Assembly: GCA_024711345.1 (NCBI GenBank)
Contig: JANJTA010000008.1
Location: 59,470 to 123,469, forward strand
DNA from: Rhodanobacter sp.
GTDB taxonomy: Bacteria > Pseudomonadota > Gammaproteobacteria > Xanthomonadales > Rhodanobacteraceae
DNA: 64,000 nt
Direction: 5' to 3'
The notes beneath the pieces are model-generated. The model was not told the origin of the DNA. It did no database searches and worked only from the letters and a program-made list of their open reading frames with translations. Both the position numbers and the translations under genes were made by a program. Below, one piece after another: positions 1-11,323 of the stretch. Every line of letters starts with the position of its first letter. The stretch's first letter is position 1.

Positions 1-1
1 C

Positions 2-694
2 ACCGTGGACGAGCTGGTGCCGTCGGCGGTGGCCAGCGCGAAGGCGGTGCTGACCGACGACGAGCGCGAGCTGGGCGTGTGCCTGGTCGACATCGGCGCG
101 GGCACCACCGACATCGCGATCTACACCCAGGGCTCCATCCGCCACACCGCCTCGCTGCCGGTCGGCGGCGACCAGGTCACCAGCGACATCGCCTACGGCG
201 TGCACACGCCGACCGCGCACGCGGAGGAAATCAAGATCAAGTACGCCTGCGCGGTGACCGGGCTGGCCCACGCCGAGGAAACCATCCAGGTGCCCAGCGT
301 GGGCGATCGTCCGCCGCGCCGGCTGGCCCGGCAGTCGCTGGCGCAAAGCGTGCAGGCGCGCTACGAGGAAATTTTCGAGATGGTGCAGGACCAGCTGCGC
401 CGCTCCGGCTACGAGAGCCTGGTGGCGGCCGGCGTGGTGCTGACCGGCGGCGCCTCGAAGATGGAAGGCGCGCTGGAGCTGGCCGAGGAGATCTTCCACA
501 AGATGGTGCGCATCGGCGTGCCGCAGCAGATCGAGGGTCTGGGCGAAGTCGTGTCGAGCCCGCTGCACGCTACCGGCGTGGGCCTGCTGCTGCATGGCGC
601 GCGCGCCGGCGGCACGCGCGTGGGCGGTTCGGCCGGCGGCAGCGTCGGCGGTCTGGTCGGCAAGCTGCGCGGCTGGCTCACCCGGAATTTCTGA
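2..694 (+). CDS. ftsA: Cell division protein FtsA, C-terminal part (cut by window edge)
   Basis: FtsA is the actin-like protein that tethers FtsZ to the inner membrane and recruits late divisome proteins. The frame is open to the left edge, so only about the last 230 residues are visible. They hold the actin-family phosphate-2 motif (DIGAGTTDIAIY, near residue 30 of the fragment) and the adenosine motif VVLTGGASKMEG (near residue 145). The C-terminus is a glycine-rich linker followed by the amphipathic tail KLRGWLTRNF, which fits the membrane-targeting helix. ftsZ follows after 123 bases, as in most dcw clusters. The true start lies outside the window. Confidence 0.96.
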   Translation, partial: TVDELVPSAVASAKAVLTDDERELGVCLVDIGAGTTDIAIYTQGSIRHTASLPVGGDQVTSDIAYGVHTPTAHAEEIKIKYACAVTGLAHAEETIQVPSVGDRPPRRLARQSLAQSVQARYEEIFEMVQDQLRRSGYESLVAAGVVLTGGASKMEGALELAEEIFHKMVRIGVPQQIEGLGEVVSSPLHATGVGLLLHGARAGGTRVGGSAGGSVGGLVGKLRGWLTRNF

Positions 695-730
695 ATAACA
701 CGAATTCGGCGGCGCAGGAGGCGACGCCAC

Positions 731-750
731 GGGCGGAGGGACATCCGCCC
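731..750 (+). repeat. Short hairpin in the ftsA-ftsZ gap
   Basis: GGGCGGA (731-737) and TCCGCCC (744-750) form a perfect 7-bp stem with a 6-base loop. There is no T run, so it is not a classical terminator. It may affect stability or processing of the ftsA-ftsZ transcript, which is inference only. A good ribosome site for ftsZ (GCGGAGGA) follows at about 803-810. Confidence 0.4.
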
Positions 751-817
751 ACCACCATGGACCGACAGGAGTCGTCCCCCATGGTTACAACGACAACAAC
801 TCTGCGGAGGACGGGAA

Positions 818-2002
818 ATGTTTGAACTGATCGATAAACTTGCACCTAATGCAGTCATCAAGGTGATCGGCGTGGGCGGCGGCGGCGGCAATGCCGTGGC
901 CCACATGCTCAACGCCAACATCGAAGGCGTCGAGTTCGTCGTCGCCAACACCGACGCGCAGGCGATGTCCAACTGCGGCTCGCGCACTCACCTGCAGCTG
1001 GGCGGCAACGTGACCAAGGGCCTCGGCGCCGGCGCCAACCCGGAGGTCGGCCGGCAGGCCGCGCTGGAGGACCGCGAACGGATCGAGGCGATGCTGGAAG
1101 GCGCCGACATGGTGTTCATCACCGCCGGCATGGGTGGCGGTACCGGCACCGGTGCGGCGCCGGTGGTGGCGCAGCTGGCCAAGGAGAAGGGCATCCTCAC
1201 CGTGGCCGTCGTCACCAAGCCGTTCCCGTTCGAGGGTCGCCGGCGCATGCAGGTGGCGCTGAAGGGCATCGAGGACCTGTCCCAGCACGTCGACTCGCTG
1301 ATCACCGTGCCGAACGAGAAGCTGCTCAGCGTGCTCGGCCGCGAGGTCACCCTGCTCAACGCGTTCAAGGCGGCCAACGACGTGCTGCAGGGCGCCGTGC
1401 AGGGCATCGCCGACCTGATCACCGCCCCCGGCCTGATCAACGTCGACTTCGCCGACGTGCGCACCGTGATGTCGGAGATGGGCCTGGCCATGATGGGCTC
1501 GGGCACCGCCCGCGGCGACGACCGCGCCCAGGCGGCGGCCGAGGCGGCGATCAAGAACCCGCTGCTGGAGGACGTCAATCTCAACGGTGCCTGCGGCATC
1601 CTGGTCAACGTCACCGCCGGCCCGAACCTGACCATGCGCGAATTTGACGAAATCGGGCGGATCATCCACGACTTCGCCAGCGAGGATGCCACCGTGGTGA
1701 TGGGCACCTCGCTGGACCCGGAGATGAAGGACGACGTGCGCGTCACCGTGGTCGCCACCGGCCTCAACCGGGCGATGGCTTCGCGCCAGCAGCCGCCGAT
1801 CCGCATGGTCGAGACCCAGGTGCAGATGCGCCCGCGTCCGGTGGTGCTGCGCACCGGCACCGGCAACGAGGTGGTCGACTACGCGCAACCGGACATGGCG
1901 GTCAGCCACGGCCGGACGGAACCGGTGGCGCCGGCGAAGGGTGCCGAGCCCGGCTTCGATTACCTGGACATCCCGGCGTTCCTGCGCCGCCAGGCCGACT
2001 GA
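818..2002 (+). CDS. ftsZ: Cell division GTPase FtsZ
   Basis: FtsZ is the tubulin-like GTPase that polymerises into the cytokinetic Z ring. The 394-residue product has the nucleotide loop [11 protein letters not shown] near residue 20, the tubulin signature [13 protein letters not shown] near 107-119, and the conserved C-terminal peptide [12 protein letters not shown], which binds FtsA and ZipA. The linker before that peptide is about 60 residues. Length is normal for the family. The start is supported by GGAGG about 10 bases upstream. It lies between ftsA and lpxC, the standard dcw order. Confidence 0.99.
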   Translation: MFELIDKLAPNAVIKVIGVGGGGGNAVAHMLNANIEGVEFVVANTDAQAMSNCGSRTHLQLGGNVTKGLGAGANPEVGRQAALEDRERIEAMLEGADMVFITAGMGGGTGTGAAPVVAQLAKEKGILTVAVVTKPFPFEGRRRMQVALKGIEDLSQHVDSLITVPNEKLLSVLGREVTLLNAFKAANDVLQGAVQGIADLITAPGLINVDFADVRTVMSEMGLAMMGSGTARGDDRAQAAAEAAIKNPLLEDVNLNGACGILVNVTAGPNLTMREFDEIGRIIHDFASEDATVVMGTSLDPEMKDDVRVTVVATGLNRAMASRQQPPIRMVETQVQMRPRPVVLRTGTGNEVVDYAQPDMAVSHGRTEPVAPAKGAEPGFDYLDIPAFLRRQAD

Positions 2003-2456
2003 GGAGCCTATCGACCCGGTACCGCTTGCACAAGTTAAGGAGATGCGAAAGGATTGAACGATCGCCCGCTGGATCGGTCCCTACCTCCATCGTGCCGTGC
2101 CGGCGCCATGTGCCGGATCCAGCGATGCGCGGGGAAGGGCCGAGGCCGGCTTCGGCTGGCCGTTCGCAGCTTTACAGCAACAAGACTGTGCGTCGGGATG
2201 GCGCACGGCCTGTAGATGCGGGGTTGCCCGCAGCGCCAGGCCCGATACCCCTTGCCAGATTCCCGTCCCTGGCCCGGGGTATCGTGTCGTGCTGTCGCTT
2301 CATCGGGAGAAACCGCAGCGGACGCATCGGCTTTCAAGGATGAAAGAAACATGAAGGCTTAATCAGACTGTACGGTACGGTTTGCTTTTACCACAGGTTA
2401 AAACTGTGTTAGCATCCGCTCCTGATTGGCTGCTGCCTACACAGGTACCAACTACG
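2003..2456. other. 454-base gap between ftsZ and lpxC
   Basis: I find no convincing gene here. Open frames exist on both strands, but their composition (Arg/Pro/Ala rich) is typical of chance frames in GC-rich DNA. The only clear signal is a promoter-like element at the lpxC end (2387-2415). G+C falls noticeably from about 2340 onward, as expected for a promoter region. Confidence 0.6.
2387..2415 (+). promoter_or_regulatory. Probable sigma-70 promoter of lpxC
   Basis: A -35-like hexamer TTTACC (2387-2392) is followed by 17 bases and a -10-like TAGCAT (2410-2415). The -10 is preceded by TGT, an extended -10 element. The predicted transcript start near 2422 gives a leader of about 35 bases before the lpxC ATG. 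Matches to consensus are 4 of 6 in each box, so this is a reasonable but unproven call. Confidence 0.5.
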
Positions 2457-3371
2457 ATGATCAAGCAGCGTACGCTCAAGAACGTCATCCGGGCGACCGG
2501 CGTCGGTCTGCATACGGGTGACAAGGTGTACATGACCCTGCGACCGGCGGCGCCGAATACGGGCATCGTGTTTCGCCGCACCGACCTGACCCCGCCGGTG
2601 GACATTCGCGCGCGCGAGGACAATGTCGGCGATACCCGGCTGTCGACCACGCTGGTCGACGGCGACGTGCGCGTGTCCACGGTCGAGCACCTGCTCTCGG
2701 CGATGGCGGGTCTGGGCATCGACAACGCCTACGTCGACCTGTCCGCGCCGGAAGTGCCGATCATGGACGGCAGCGCGGGCCCGTTCGTGTTCCTGCTGCA
2801 GTCAGCGGGCATCGAAGAACAGAACGTGGCCAAGCGCTTCATCCGCATCAAGAAGCCGGTGAAGGTGCAGGAAGGCGACAAGTGGGCCAGCTTCGAGCCG
2901 TTCGAAGGCTTCAAGGTCGGCTTCTCGATCGACTTCAACCACCCGATCATCAGCCAGCGCACCTCGCGCGCCGAGATCGACTTCTCCACCACCTCGTTCG
3001 TCAAGGAAGTCAGCCGGGCGCGCACCTTCGGCTTCATGCGCGACATCGAGATGCTGCGCGAGCACAACCTGGCGCTGGGCGGCTCGATGGACAACGCGGT
3101 GGTGCTGGACGACTACCGGGTGCTGAACGAGGACGGCCTGCGCTACGAGGACGAGTTCGTCAAGCACAAGATCCTCGACGCGATCGGCGACCTGTACCTG
3201 CTCGGCCACAGCCTGATCGGCGCGTACCACGCGCACAAGTCCGGTCATGAGCTGAACAACAAGCTGCTGCGCACCCTGATGGCCGATGCCTCGGCTTGGG
3301 AAGAGGTCAGCTATCAGGACGATCCGGCCACCTCGCCGATCTCCTACGCCCACCCGGCGCAGGCTATCTGA
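2457..3371 (+). CDS. lpxC: UDP-3-O-acyl-N-acetylglucosamine deacetylase LpxC
   Basis: LpxC catalyses the committed, zinc-dependent deacetylation step of lipid A synthesis in the cytoplasm. From the ATG at 2457 the product is 304 residues, the usual length. Zinc ligands are visible: His in [10 protein letters not shown] (about residue 78), and His and Asp in [15 protein letters not shown] (about 236-250). The catalytic His lies in [12 protein letters not shown] longer frame to 2382 would add 25 residues unlike the family and would run across the promoter, so I chose 2457. A strong terminator follows at 3413. Confidence 0.98.
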   Translation: MIKQRTLKNVIRATGVGLHTGDKVYMTLRPAAPNTGIVFRRTDLTPPVDIRAREDNVGDTRLSTTLVDGDVRVSTVEHLLSAMAGLGIDNAYVDLSAPEVPIMDGSAGPFVFLLQSAGIEEQNVAKRFIRIKKPVKVQEGDKWASFEPFEGFKVGFSIDFNHPIISQRTSRAEIDFSTTSFVKEVSRARTFGFMRDIEMLREHNLALGGSMDNAVVLDDYRVLNEDGLRYEDEFVKHKILDAIGDLYLLGHSLIGAYHAHKSGHELNNKLLRTLMADASAWEEVSYQDDPATSPISYAHPAQAI

Positions 3372-3412
3372 GCCGGCTGCGGCCCGACTTCCGCTAGTTC
3401 CTCACAAGGAAA

Positions 3413-3444
3413 ACGGCCCCGTCGCGAGACGGGGCCGTTTTTTT
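3413..3444 (+). terminator. Rho-independent terminator after lpxC
   Basis: ACGGCCCCGTC (3413-3423) pairs perfectly with GACGGGGCCGT (3428-3438) around a GCGA loop, followed by a run of seven T (3438-3444). It ends the ftsZ/lpxC transcription unit. Confidence 0.93.
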
Positions 3445-3557
3445 GTGGCGCAAATCACGTTCGGTAGGCGCGGCGCTTCACGCCTCCGCGACATGGCGGA
3501 TTACTCCTTAACAAATGGCGTGCTATAAAACCGTCCGCGGCATGCAGACCGGCATCA

Positions 3558-4040
3558 TCACTCGGTGCCGCGCAAGGGGGAATCAGCGGTTTCGGCGAAG
3601 GACGCCAGCTCAAGGAACAGCGCCCGCAACTCGGGGTCTGTGAATGATGCGGCGGCGGCCCTGAGGTGGGCGGCGGCGGCAGGCGAAAGCGGTTTCGACC
3701 GGTCCGGCGCGGTGGCGGCGGGTGCAGGGGGGATCACTTTCACGGTGACTGAACTGGCGCAGGTGCCAATGGCATGTGCGGCGGCAAGGATTTGCGCCTG
3801 CATCAAGCGCAGGCGCGATGCCCAGCCCGGTGAAGACGCCAGGAAGACGAGGCGGCCGTTGCGCAGGTTGGCGAATCTCACCTGCTCGCGCAGCGGCAAT
3901 GGCAACGTCTGGCGCAGTGCGCGGTCCAGCGCTTCCAGCGCGTCGGCCCTTCGGGCCAGCGTCGCGAAGGAGCCGCAGTCGGCGAGGGGCTTCGGTCCGC
4001 TGCCGGTGCGGCGGGAAGTGGTCGGAATGGCGCGTTGCAT
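3558..4040 (-). CDS. dciA: DUF721 protein, probable replicative helicase loader DciA
   Basis: A 160-residue protein of the DUF721 family. Members called DciA assist loading of the DnaB helicase in bacteria lacking DnaC. The recognisable part is the central module from about residue 40 to 100 (LRNGRLVFLASSPGWASRLRLMQAQIL), which has the family pattern of a short strand followed by a W-x-x-x-L-R-x-x helix. The position between lpxC and an M23 peptidase/secA matches the locus in Pseudomonas and Xanthomonas. It is divergent from the M23 gene with only 27 bases between the starts. The function is assigned by family and location, not shown by catalytic residues. Confidence 0.75.
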   Translation of the reverse strand: MQRAIPTTSRRTGSGPKPLADCGSFATLARRADALEALDRALRQTLPLPLREQVRFANLRNGRLVFLASSPGWASRLRLMQAQILAAAHAIGTCASSVTVKVIPPAPAATAPDRSKPLSPAAAAHLRAAAASFTDPELRALFLELASFAETADSPLRGTE

Positions 4041-4067
4041 GGTGCCGGAATTCGACCCAGGAAAGAC

Positions 4068-4997
4068 ATGCAGATCATACTCGTATCACGCGCCCGGAAA
4101 TTGCCGAAAACCCTGGACCTGGCCGACCATCGCCTGCGTTGGAAGCTGTTCTCGGCCGCGGCGCTGGCGGTACTCGGCTGCCTGGGCGCCGGCATGGCGC
4201 TGGCGATGCTGGTGGCCAGTCCGCGCGACCGCGCGCTGGCCGAGATCCGTGACCTGCAGCAGCAGGCCAGACAGCAGAATGCCCAACTGACCGGAGTGCG
4301 CCAGGAGGCCCAGCGCAGCCTCGATGCGCTGGCTGTGAAGCTGGGCCAGCTGCAGGCCCAGTCGACCCGTCTGAATGCGCTGGGCGAACGCCTGACGGAG
4401 GTTGGCAAGCTCGACGACGGCGAGTTCGATTTCGATCAGCAGCCGGCCGTCGGCGGCGTCGAGGACTCCGGCAGCAGCGCTTATGCGCTGCCCCCTGCAC
4501 TGGACAGCAGCATCAACCAGCTGGCCAGCCAGTTCGACCGCCAACAGGCGCAGCTGTCGGCGCTGCAGAGCCTGCTGCTGGATGCCCGCATCGAGTCCAA
4601 CCTGAAGCCGACCGGGATGCCGGTGGCGGGTTACATCTCCTCCTATTTCGGCGTGCGCGCGGACCCGTTCGACGGCCGCTCGGCGCGGCACACCGGCATC
4701 GACATCTCGACGCCGCTCGGCACGCCGGTACACACCGTGGCCGAGGGCATGGTCACCTTTGCCGGCGTGCGCCAGGGCTACGGCGAGGTCATCGAGATCG
4801 ACCACGGCAACGGCTACATGACCCGTTACGCGCACAACAGCGCGCTGGTGGCCCGTCCCGGCCAGCACGTGCAGGTGGGCGACGTGGTGGCGCGGGCCGG
4901 TTCCACCGGCCGTTCCACCGGCCCGCATGTGCATTTCGAGGTCTGGTACAACGGCCGCGTGGTCAACCCGCTGGCGTTCGTGCGCAACCATCGCTGA
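4068..4997 (+). CDS. M23 family peptidase with N-terminal membrane anchor and coiled coil
   Basis: A probable periplasmic peptidoglycan endopeptidase or activator of the LytM/M23 type. From ATG 4068 (AGGA upstream) it has 309 residues. There is a membrane segment at about 25-47, a Gln-rich coiled coil at about 50-115, and a C-terminal M23 domain at about 185-309. The zinc motifs are present: RHTGIDIS (about 206-213, HxxxD) and HVHFE (about 286), so it is likely catalytic rather than a degenerate LytM factor. Its place before secA is conserved in Xanthomonadales and Pseudomonas. The exact substrate bond cannot be read from sequence. Confidence 0.9.
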   Translation: MQIILVSRARKLPKTLDLADHRLRWKLFSAAALAVLGCLGAGMALAMLVASPRDRALAEIRDLQQQARQQNAQLTGVRQEAQRSLDALAVKLGQLQAQSTRLNALGERLTEVGKLDDGEFDFDQQPAVGGVEDSGSSAYALPPALDSSINQLASQFDRQQAQLSALQSLLLDARIESNLKPTGMPVAGYISSYFGVRADPFDGRSARHTGIDISTPLGTPVHTVAEGMVTFAGVRQGYGEVIEIDHGNGYMTRYAHNSALVARPGQHVQVGDVVARAGSTGRSTGPHVHFEVWYNGRVVNPLAFVRNHR

Positions 4998-5183
4998 AGC
5001 CCGGTGTTGTCCGCCATCCCTTGAATCCGGCGCTGGCCGGCGCCATTCAGAATGGCGCCGCGGCTTGGCTCGGCCGGCCGCATCCCGCGCGGCTACCCCG
5101 TGGATGGCGCCCGGCGGGCATGTAGTAACATGCCCGATTGGTCCGCGTACGCCGCGGGCATTTCACTCCAACCCGGAAGATCG

Positions 5184-7925
<2,742 letters not shown>

Positions 7926-7932
7926 GCTTTAT

Positions 7933-8120
7933 CCTTGCGATCGTCCCTGATGGCGAGGGTCAGATAGGCGGCCATCCATGGCCGCACTGCTCAACTCCTT
8001 GCGATCGTCCCTGATGGCGAGGGTCAAACTGGCGGCCATCCATGGCCGCACTGTTCAACTCCTTGCGATCGTCCCTGATCGCGAGAATCAAACGGGCGGC
8101 CATCCATGGCCGCACTCTTC
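7933..8120. repeat. Three tandem 64-bp repeats downstream of secA
   Basis: Units start at 7933, 7997 and 8061, each with CCTTGCGATCGTCCCTGAT, giving an exact 64-base period. Copies 1 and 2 differ at four positions; the third is more diverged and breaks off at about 8120, next to the terminator. Each unit contains the near-perfect palindrome GCGGCCATCCATGGCCGC (8-bp arms, 2-base centre). The array lies wholly in the convergent gap between secA and apaH. It looks like a REP-type palindromic element amplified in tandem. Confidence 0.9.
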
Positions 8121-8126
8121 ATAAGG

Positions 8127-8151
8127 AAAACCCCGCCGTGGCGGGGTTTTT
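8127..8151. terminator. Bidirectional terminator between secA and apaH
   Basis: AAAACCCCGCC (8127-8137) pairs perfectly with GGCGGGGTTTT (8140-8150), with T or A runs on both sides. It can end both the plus-strand secA transcript and the minus-strand apaH operon. Confidence 0.9.
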
Positions 8152-8178
8152 CATTCCTGTCGGGTCAGTCGCGGCGAA

Positions 8179-9030
8179 TCAGTCCTCGCCGCCCGGTGGG
8201 CGTTTGCGATGCGGCTCGGCATTGACCGCGATGTACTGCGGCTCCTCGCCGTCGAGTCGCAGGGCGGTGAGCTGCCCGCCCCAGACGCAGCCGGTGTCGA
8301 TCGCGTGCACGCCCAGCCCGGCGAAGCGACCCAGGGCCGACCAGTGGCCGCAGACGATGCGGGTATCGCGCCGGCGCATGCCGGGCACCTCGAACCACGG
8401 ATACAGTCCGGCCTTCTGTGTACCGGGCGCGCCCTTTGCCTCGAAGTCGATGCGGCCGTTGACGTCGCAGTAGCGCATGCGGGTCATCGTGTTGATGGTG
8501 GCGCGCTGGCGGTCCAGTCCCTGCAGCCGGCTCGACCACTGCGCTGGCCGGTTGCCGAACAGGTTGCTTAGCAATCGCGGGTGACGTGGGCTGGACAGCT
8601 CGCGCTCGACCTCCTGCGCAGCGCGCTGCGCCTGGCGCAGCGTCCAGGTCGGCGCCAGGCCGGCATGCACCATGGTCCAGTTGAGCTGCTCGTCGTGGTG
8701 CAGCAGCTTCTGCGAACGCAGCCACTCGAACAGCACCGGCGCGTCGTCGGCGAACAGCACCTCGCGCAGCTCGGGGTTCACTCGCGCCTGTGCGTCGGGC
8801 CGGCGCTGGGCGATCGCCAGCAGGCTGAGGTCGTGATTGCCCAGGGTGACCACGCTGCTTTCGCGCAGGCCGTGGATCAGCCGCAGCGTGTCCAGCGAAC
8901 GGCCGCCGCGGTTGACCAGGTCGCCGCAGAACCACAGCCGGTCCTGTTCCGGGTCGAAGCGCAGCTTGTCGAGCAGGCGCTGCAGTTCGGGATAGCAGCC
9001 CTGCACGTCGCCGATCGCGTACGTAGCCAT
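8179..9030 (-). CDS. apaH: Symmetrical bis(5'-nucleosyl)-tetraphosphatase ApaH
   Basis: ApaH hydrolyses Ap4A and related dinucleotides to two NDPs. It is also the main decapping enzyme for Np4-capped RNA in E. coli. The 283-residue product shows the phosphoesterase motifs GDVQGCY (residue 7), GDLVNRGG (about 36) and GNHD (about 64), plus a distal CGHWSALG. It is the last gene of the lptD-surA-pdxA-rsmA-apaG-apaH operon, 15 bases after apaG. Confidence 0.97.
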   Translation of the reverse strand: MATYAIGDVQGCYPELQRLLDKLRFDPEQDRLWFCGDLVNRGGRSLDTLRLIHGLRESSVVTLGNHDLSLLAIAQRRPDAQARVNPELREVLFADDAPVLFEWLRSQKLLHHDEQLNWTMVHAGLAPTWTLRQAQRAAQEVERELSSPRHPRLLSNLFGNRPAQWSSRLQGLDRQRATINTMTRMRYCDVNGRIDFEAKGAPGTQKAGLYPWFEVPGMRRRDTRIVCGHWSALGRFAGLGVHAIDTGCVWGGQLTALRLDGEEPQYIAVNAEPHRKRPPGGED

Positions 9031-9045
9031 GTCAGCGCAGGGCCA

Positions 9046-9429
9046 TCAGTGCAGCGTACGCGGAATGGACAGGGTGAAGGTCGGGATGGGCGCATCGAAT
9101 TCCGTGCCGTCGTCGGCCAGCATCCGGTAGCTGCCGCCCATGGTGCCGACCGGCGTCTCCAGCACCGCGCCGGAGGTGTATTCGAAATCGTCGCCGGGCC
9201 GCATCCAGGGCTGCTCGCCGACCACGCCTTCGCCGGTGACCTCCTCGACCTTGCCGTTGGCGTCGGTGATCATCCAGCGGCGTGCGAGCAGGCGCGCGGG
9301 CATCTCGCCGGCGTTGCGCAGGGTAACGGTGTAGGCGAAAACGTAGCGATTGTCACCGGGCTTCGATTGGTCGGGGACGAAGCGGGTTTCGACCTGCACG
9401 TCGATCGTGTAGGAAGATTTTTCAGTCAT
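9046..9429 (-). CDS. apaG: ApaG family protein
   Basis: A 127-residue single-domain beta-sandwich protein of the ApaG (DUF525) family. The conserved core [38 protein letters not shown] and [20 protein letters not shown] segments are all seen. The biochemical role is not settled; family members bind pyrophosphate-type ligands, and mutants show pleiotropic cation and stress phenotypes. Its position between rsmA and apaH is the classical one. Confidence 0.96.
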   Translation of the reverse strand: MTEKSSYTIDVQVETRFVPDQSKPGDNRYVFAYTVTLRNAGEMPARLLARRWMITDANGKVEEVTGEGVVGEQPWMRPGDDFEYTSGAVLETPVGTMGGSYRMLADDGTEFDAPIPTFTLSIPRTLH

Positions 9430-9473
9430 GCCGGGATTGTAAGGCCTGCCGCCGCGAATGGGGCGCGTTTCCC

Positions 9474-10262
9474 TCAGAGGCTGCCATAGACCTTGGCCAG
9501 GCGCACGAAATCGGCCGGGGCGAGGGTTTCGGCGCGCGCTTTCGGGTCGACGTCGGCGCGACGGATGGCGTTGGCGTCGAGCAGCTGGCGCAGAGCGTTG
9601 GCCAGCGTCTTGCGGCGCTGGCCGAACGCGGCCTTGACCACCGCGTGGACGTGTTCCGGCGCTGCGTCGTGCCGTTCGTCCGCCGGCAGCGGCTGCAGCC
9701 GCACCACCGCGGACTCGACCTTCGGCGGCGGGCGGAAAGCCTCCGGTGGCACCTCGAACAGCGGCTCCACGCGACAGGCCAGCTGCAGCATCACCGACAG
9801 TCGGCCGTAGACCTTGCTGCCCGGCTCCGCGGCCATGCGCTCGACCACTTCCTTCTGCAGCATGAAGTGCATGTCGCGGATGGCCGCGGCGTGCTCGACG
9901 CAGTGGAACAGGATCGGGCTGGAGATGTAGTACGGCAGGTTGCCGGCGATGCGCAGCTGCGCCACGCCGTGGCTGTGCGCCAGCGCGCTGAAGTCCACCT
10001 TCAGCACGTCGGCGTGGATGACGTGCAGCTCGCCCACCACGGCGGCACGCGAGCGCAGGGCGGGAATCAGGTCGGTGTCCAGCTCGATCGCGGTGAGCCG
10101 GCCGGCCGCGGCCAGCAGCGGCAGGGTCAGTGCGCCTTCGCCGGGGCCGATCTCGACCACGAAATCCTCCGGCCGCGGCGCGATCGCGCCGACGATGCGG
10201 TCGATGTAGCGACGGTCGTGCAGGAAGTGCTGACCGAAGCTTTTCTTGGGGCGGGCGTTCAT
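9474..10262 (-). CDS. rsmA: 16S rRNA (adenine1518-N6/adenine1519-N6) dimethyltransferase
   Basis: RsmA (KsgA) dimethylates two adjacent adenines near the 3' end of 16S rRNA during 30S maturation. The 262-residue product starts [16 protein letters not shown], typical of the family. It has the SAM-binding motif [10 protein letters not shown] at about 37-46 and the catalytic motif NLPYYISS at about 108-115. Its ATG overlaps the pdxA stop by four bases (ATGA), indicating translational coupling. Confidence 0.98.
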   Translation of the reverse strand: MNARPKKSFGQHFLHDRRYIDRIVGAIAPRPEDFVVEIGPGEGALTLPLLAAAGRLTAIELDTDLIPALRSRAAVVGELHVIHADVLKVDFSALAHSHGVAQLRIAGNLPYYISSPILFHCVEHAAAIRDMHFMLQKEVVERMAAEPGSKVYGRLSVMLQLACRVEPLFEVPPEAFRPPPKVESAVVRLQPLPADERHDAAPEHVHAVVKAAFGQRRKTLANALRQLLDANAIRRADVDPKARAETLAPADFVRLAKVYGSL

Positions 10263-11308
10263 CGGTTTGTTTCCGGTGAGGGTGGCCCCTCACCTCGTTC
10301 CTCTCCCCGGCGGGGAGAGGATGGATGAGTGGCGCAGCGCGCCACGAGTTCCAATGCCATGTTCGCCGCGGCGATCAGGCTGGCCGGGTCGGCGCGGCCG
10401 CTGCCGGCCAGGTCCAGCGCGGTGCCGTGGTCGACCGAGGTGCGGATGAACGGCAGGCCGAGGGTGAGGTTCACGGTGCGGTCGAACGCCTCGCTCTTCA
10501 GCACAGGCAGCGCCTGGTCGTGGTACATCGCCAGCACGGCGTCGTAATGCGCACGCTGTGCCGGCACGAAGGCCGTGTCGGCGGGCAGCGGGCCGAGCAA
10601 CTGCATGCCTTCGCGGCGCAGCGCGTCGAGCACCGGGATCAGCGTGTCGATCTCCTCGCGGCCAAGGTGGCCACCTTCGCCGGCGTGCGGGTTGAGCCCG
10701 AGCACCGCGATGCGCGGCGCGGAGATGCCGAATTTGCGCTGCAGCTCGGCGTGCACGATGCGCAGCGTGCGGGTCAGCACGGCTGGCGTGATCGCCGCCG
10801 ATACCGCCGCGAGCGGCAGATGGGTGGTGGCCAGCGCCACCCGCAGTTCCGGGCTGGCCAGCATCATCACCACGTCGGCGTGCGCGCGTTCGGCGAAGAA
10901 TTCGGTATGCCCGCTGAAGCGGATGCCGGCGTCGTTGATCGAGGACTTCTGCAGCGGCGCGGTGACCACGGCATCGTAGCGGCCAGCCATGCAGCCGTCG
11001 GCGGCTTCGGCCAGCATGGCCAGCACATGGGGGGCGTTGCGCGGGTCCGGTTGGCCCGGCACTTCCTCGATGGCCAGCGGAACATGGCGCACACGTAGCG
11101 AGCCCGGGCGGCGCGCTGTCTGGTGGCTGCCATCGTCGTTGTTCAGTTCGATGGCTACGCCGCAGCGCGAGGCGGCGCGTTGCAACAGCTCGTGGTCGGT
11201 GATCGCCACCAGGCTCGCCGCCAGCGGCGTGGCGGCCAGGCGGACCAGCAGTTCGGCGCCGACCCCCGCCGGCTCGCCCGCGGTCAGCGCGAGCCGGGGC
11301 AGTGGCAT
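10259..11308 (-). CDS. pdxA: 4-hydroxythreonine-4-phosphate dehydrogenase PdxA
   Basis: PdxA oxidises 4-phosphohydroxy-L-threonine in DXP-dependent vitamin B6 synthesis. The substrate, DXP, comes from dxs, present at 40432. The metal-binding histidines are in [17 protein letters not shown] and MYHDQALP. I chose the ATG at 11308 (349 residues) over a TTG 9 bases upstream. The last roughly 22 residues ([19 protein letters not shown] and beyond) are not part of the normal fold. They are translated from an inserted palindromic repeat at 10300-10320. Confidence 0.97.
   Translation of the reverse strand: MPLPRLALTAGEPAGVGAELLVRLAATPLAASLVAITDHELLQRAASRCGVAIELNNDDGSHQTARRPGSLRVRHVPLAIEEVPGQPDPRNAPHVLAMLAEAADGCMAGRYDAVVTAPLQKSSINDAGIRFSGHTEFFAERAHADVVMMLASPELRVALATTHLPLAAVSAAITPAVLTRTLRIVHAELQRKFGISAPRIAVLGLNPHAGEGGHLGREEIDTLIPVLDALRREGMQLLGPLPADTAFVPAQRAHYDAVLAMYHDQALPVLKSEAFDRTVNLTLGLPFIRTSVDHGTALDLAGSGRADPASLIAAANMALELVARCATHPSSPRRGEERGEGPPSPETNR
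10300..10320. repeat. Palindromic repeat read as the end of pdxA
   Basis: CCTCTCCCC (10300-10308) and GGGGAGAGG (10312-10320) are perfect inverted arms around GGC. This CTCTCCCC/GGGGAGAG element is a common dispersed intergenic repeat in proteobacteria. Here it sits inside the 3' end of pdxA, in the frame giving SPRRGEERG. Confidence 0.75.
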
Positions 11309-11323
11309 GGCGTCCAACCGCCG

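Noticed and set aside
4998..5183. secM-type arrest peptide gene before secA
   Set aside because: No frame with an arrest-like Pro-Gly end was found; the gap is short and non-coding in appearance.
7933..8120. CRISPR array
   Set aside because: The 64-base units are directly adjacent with no variable spacers and contain an internal palindrome; this is a tandem repeat.
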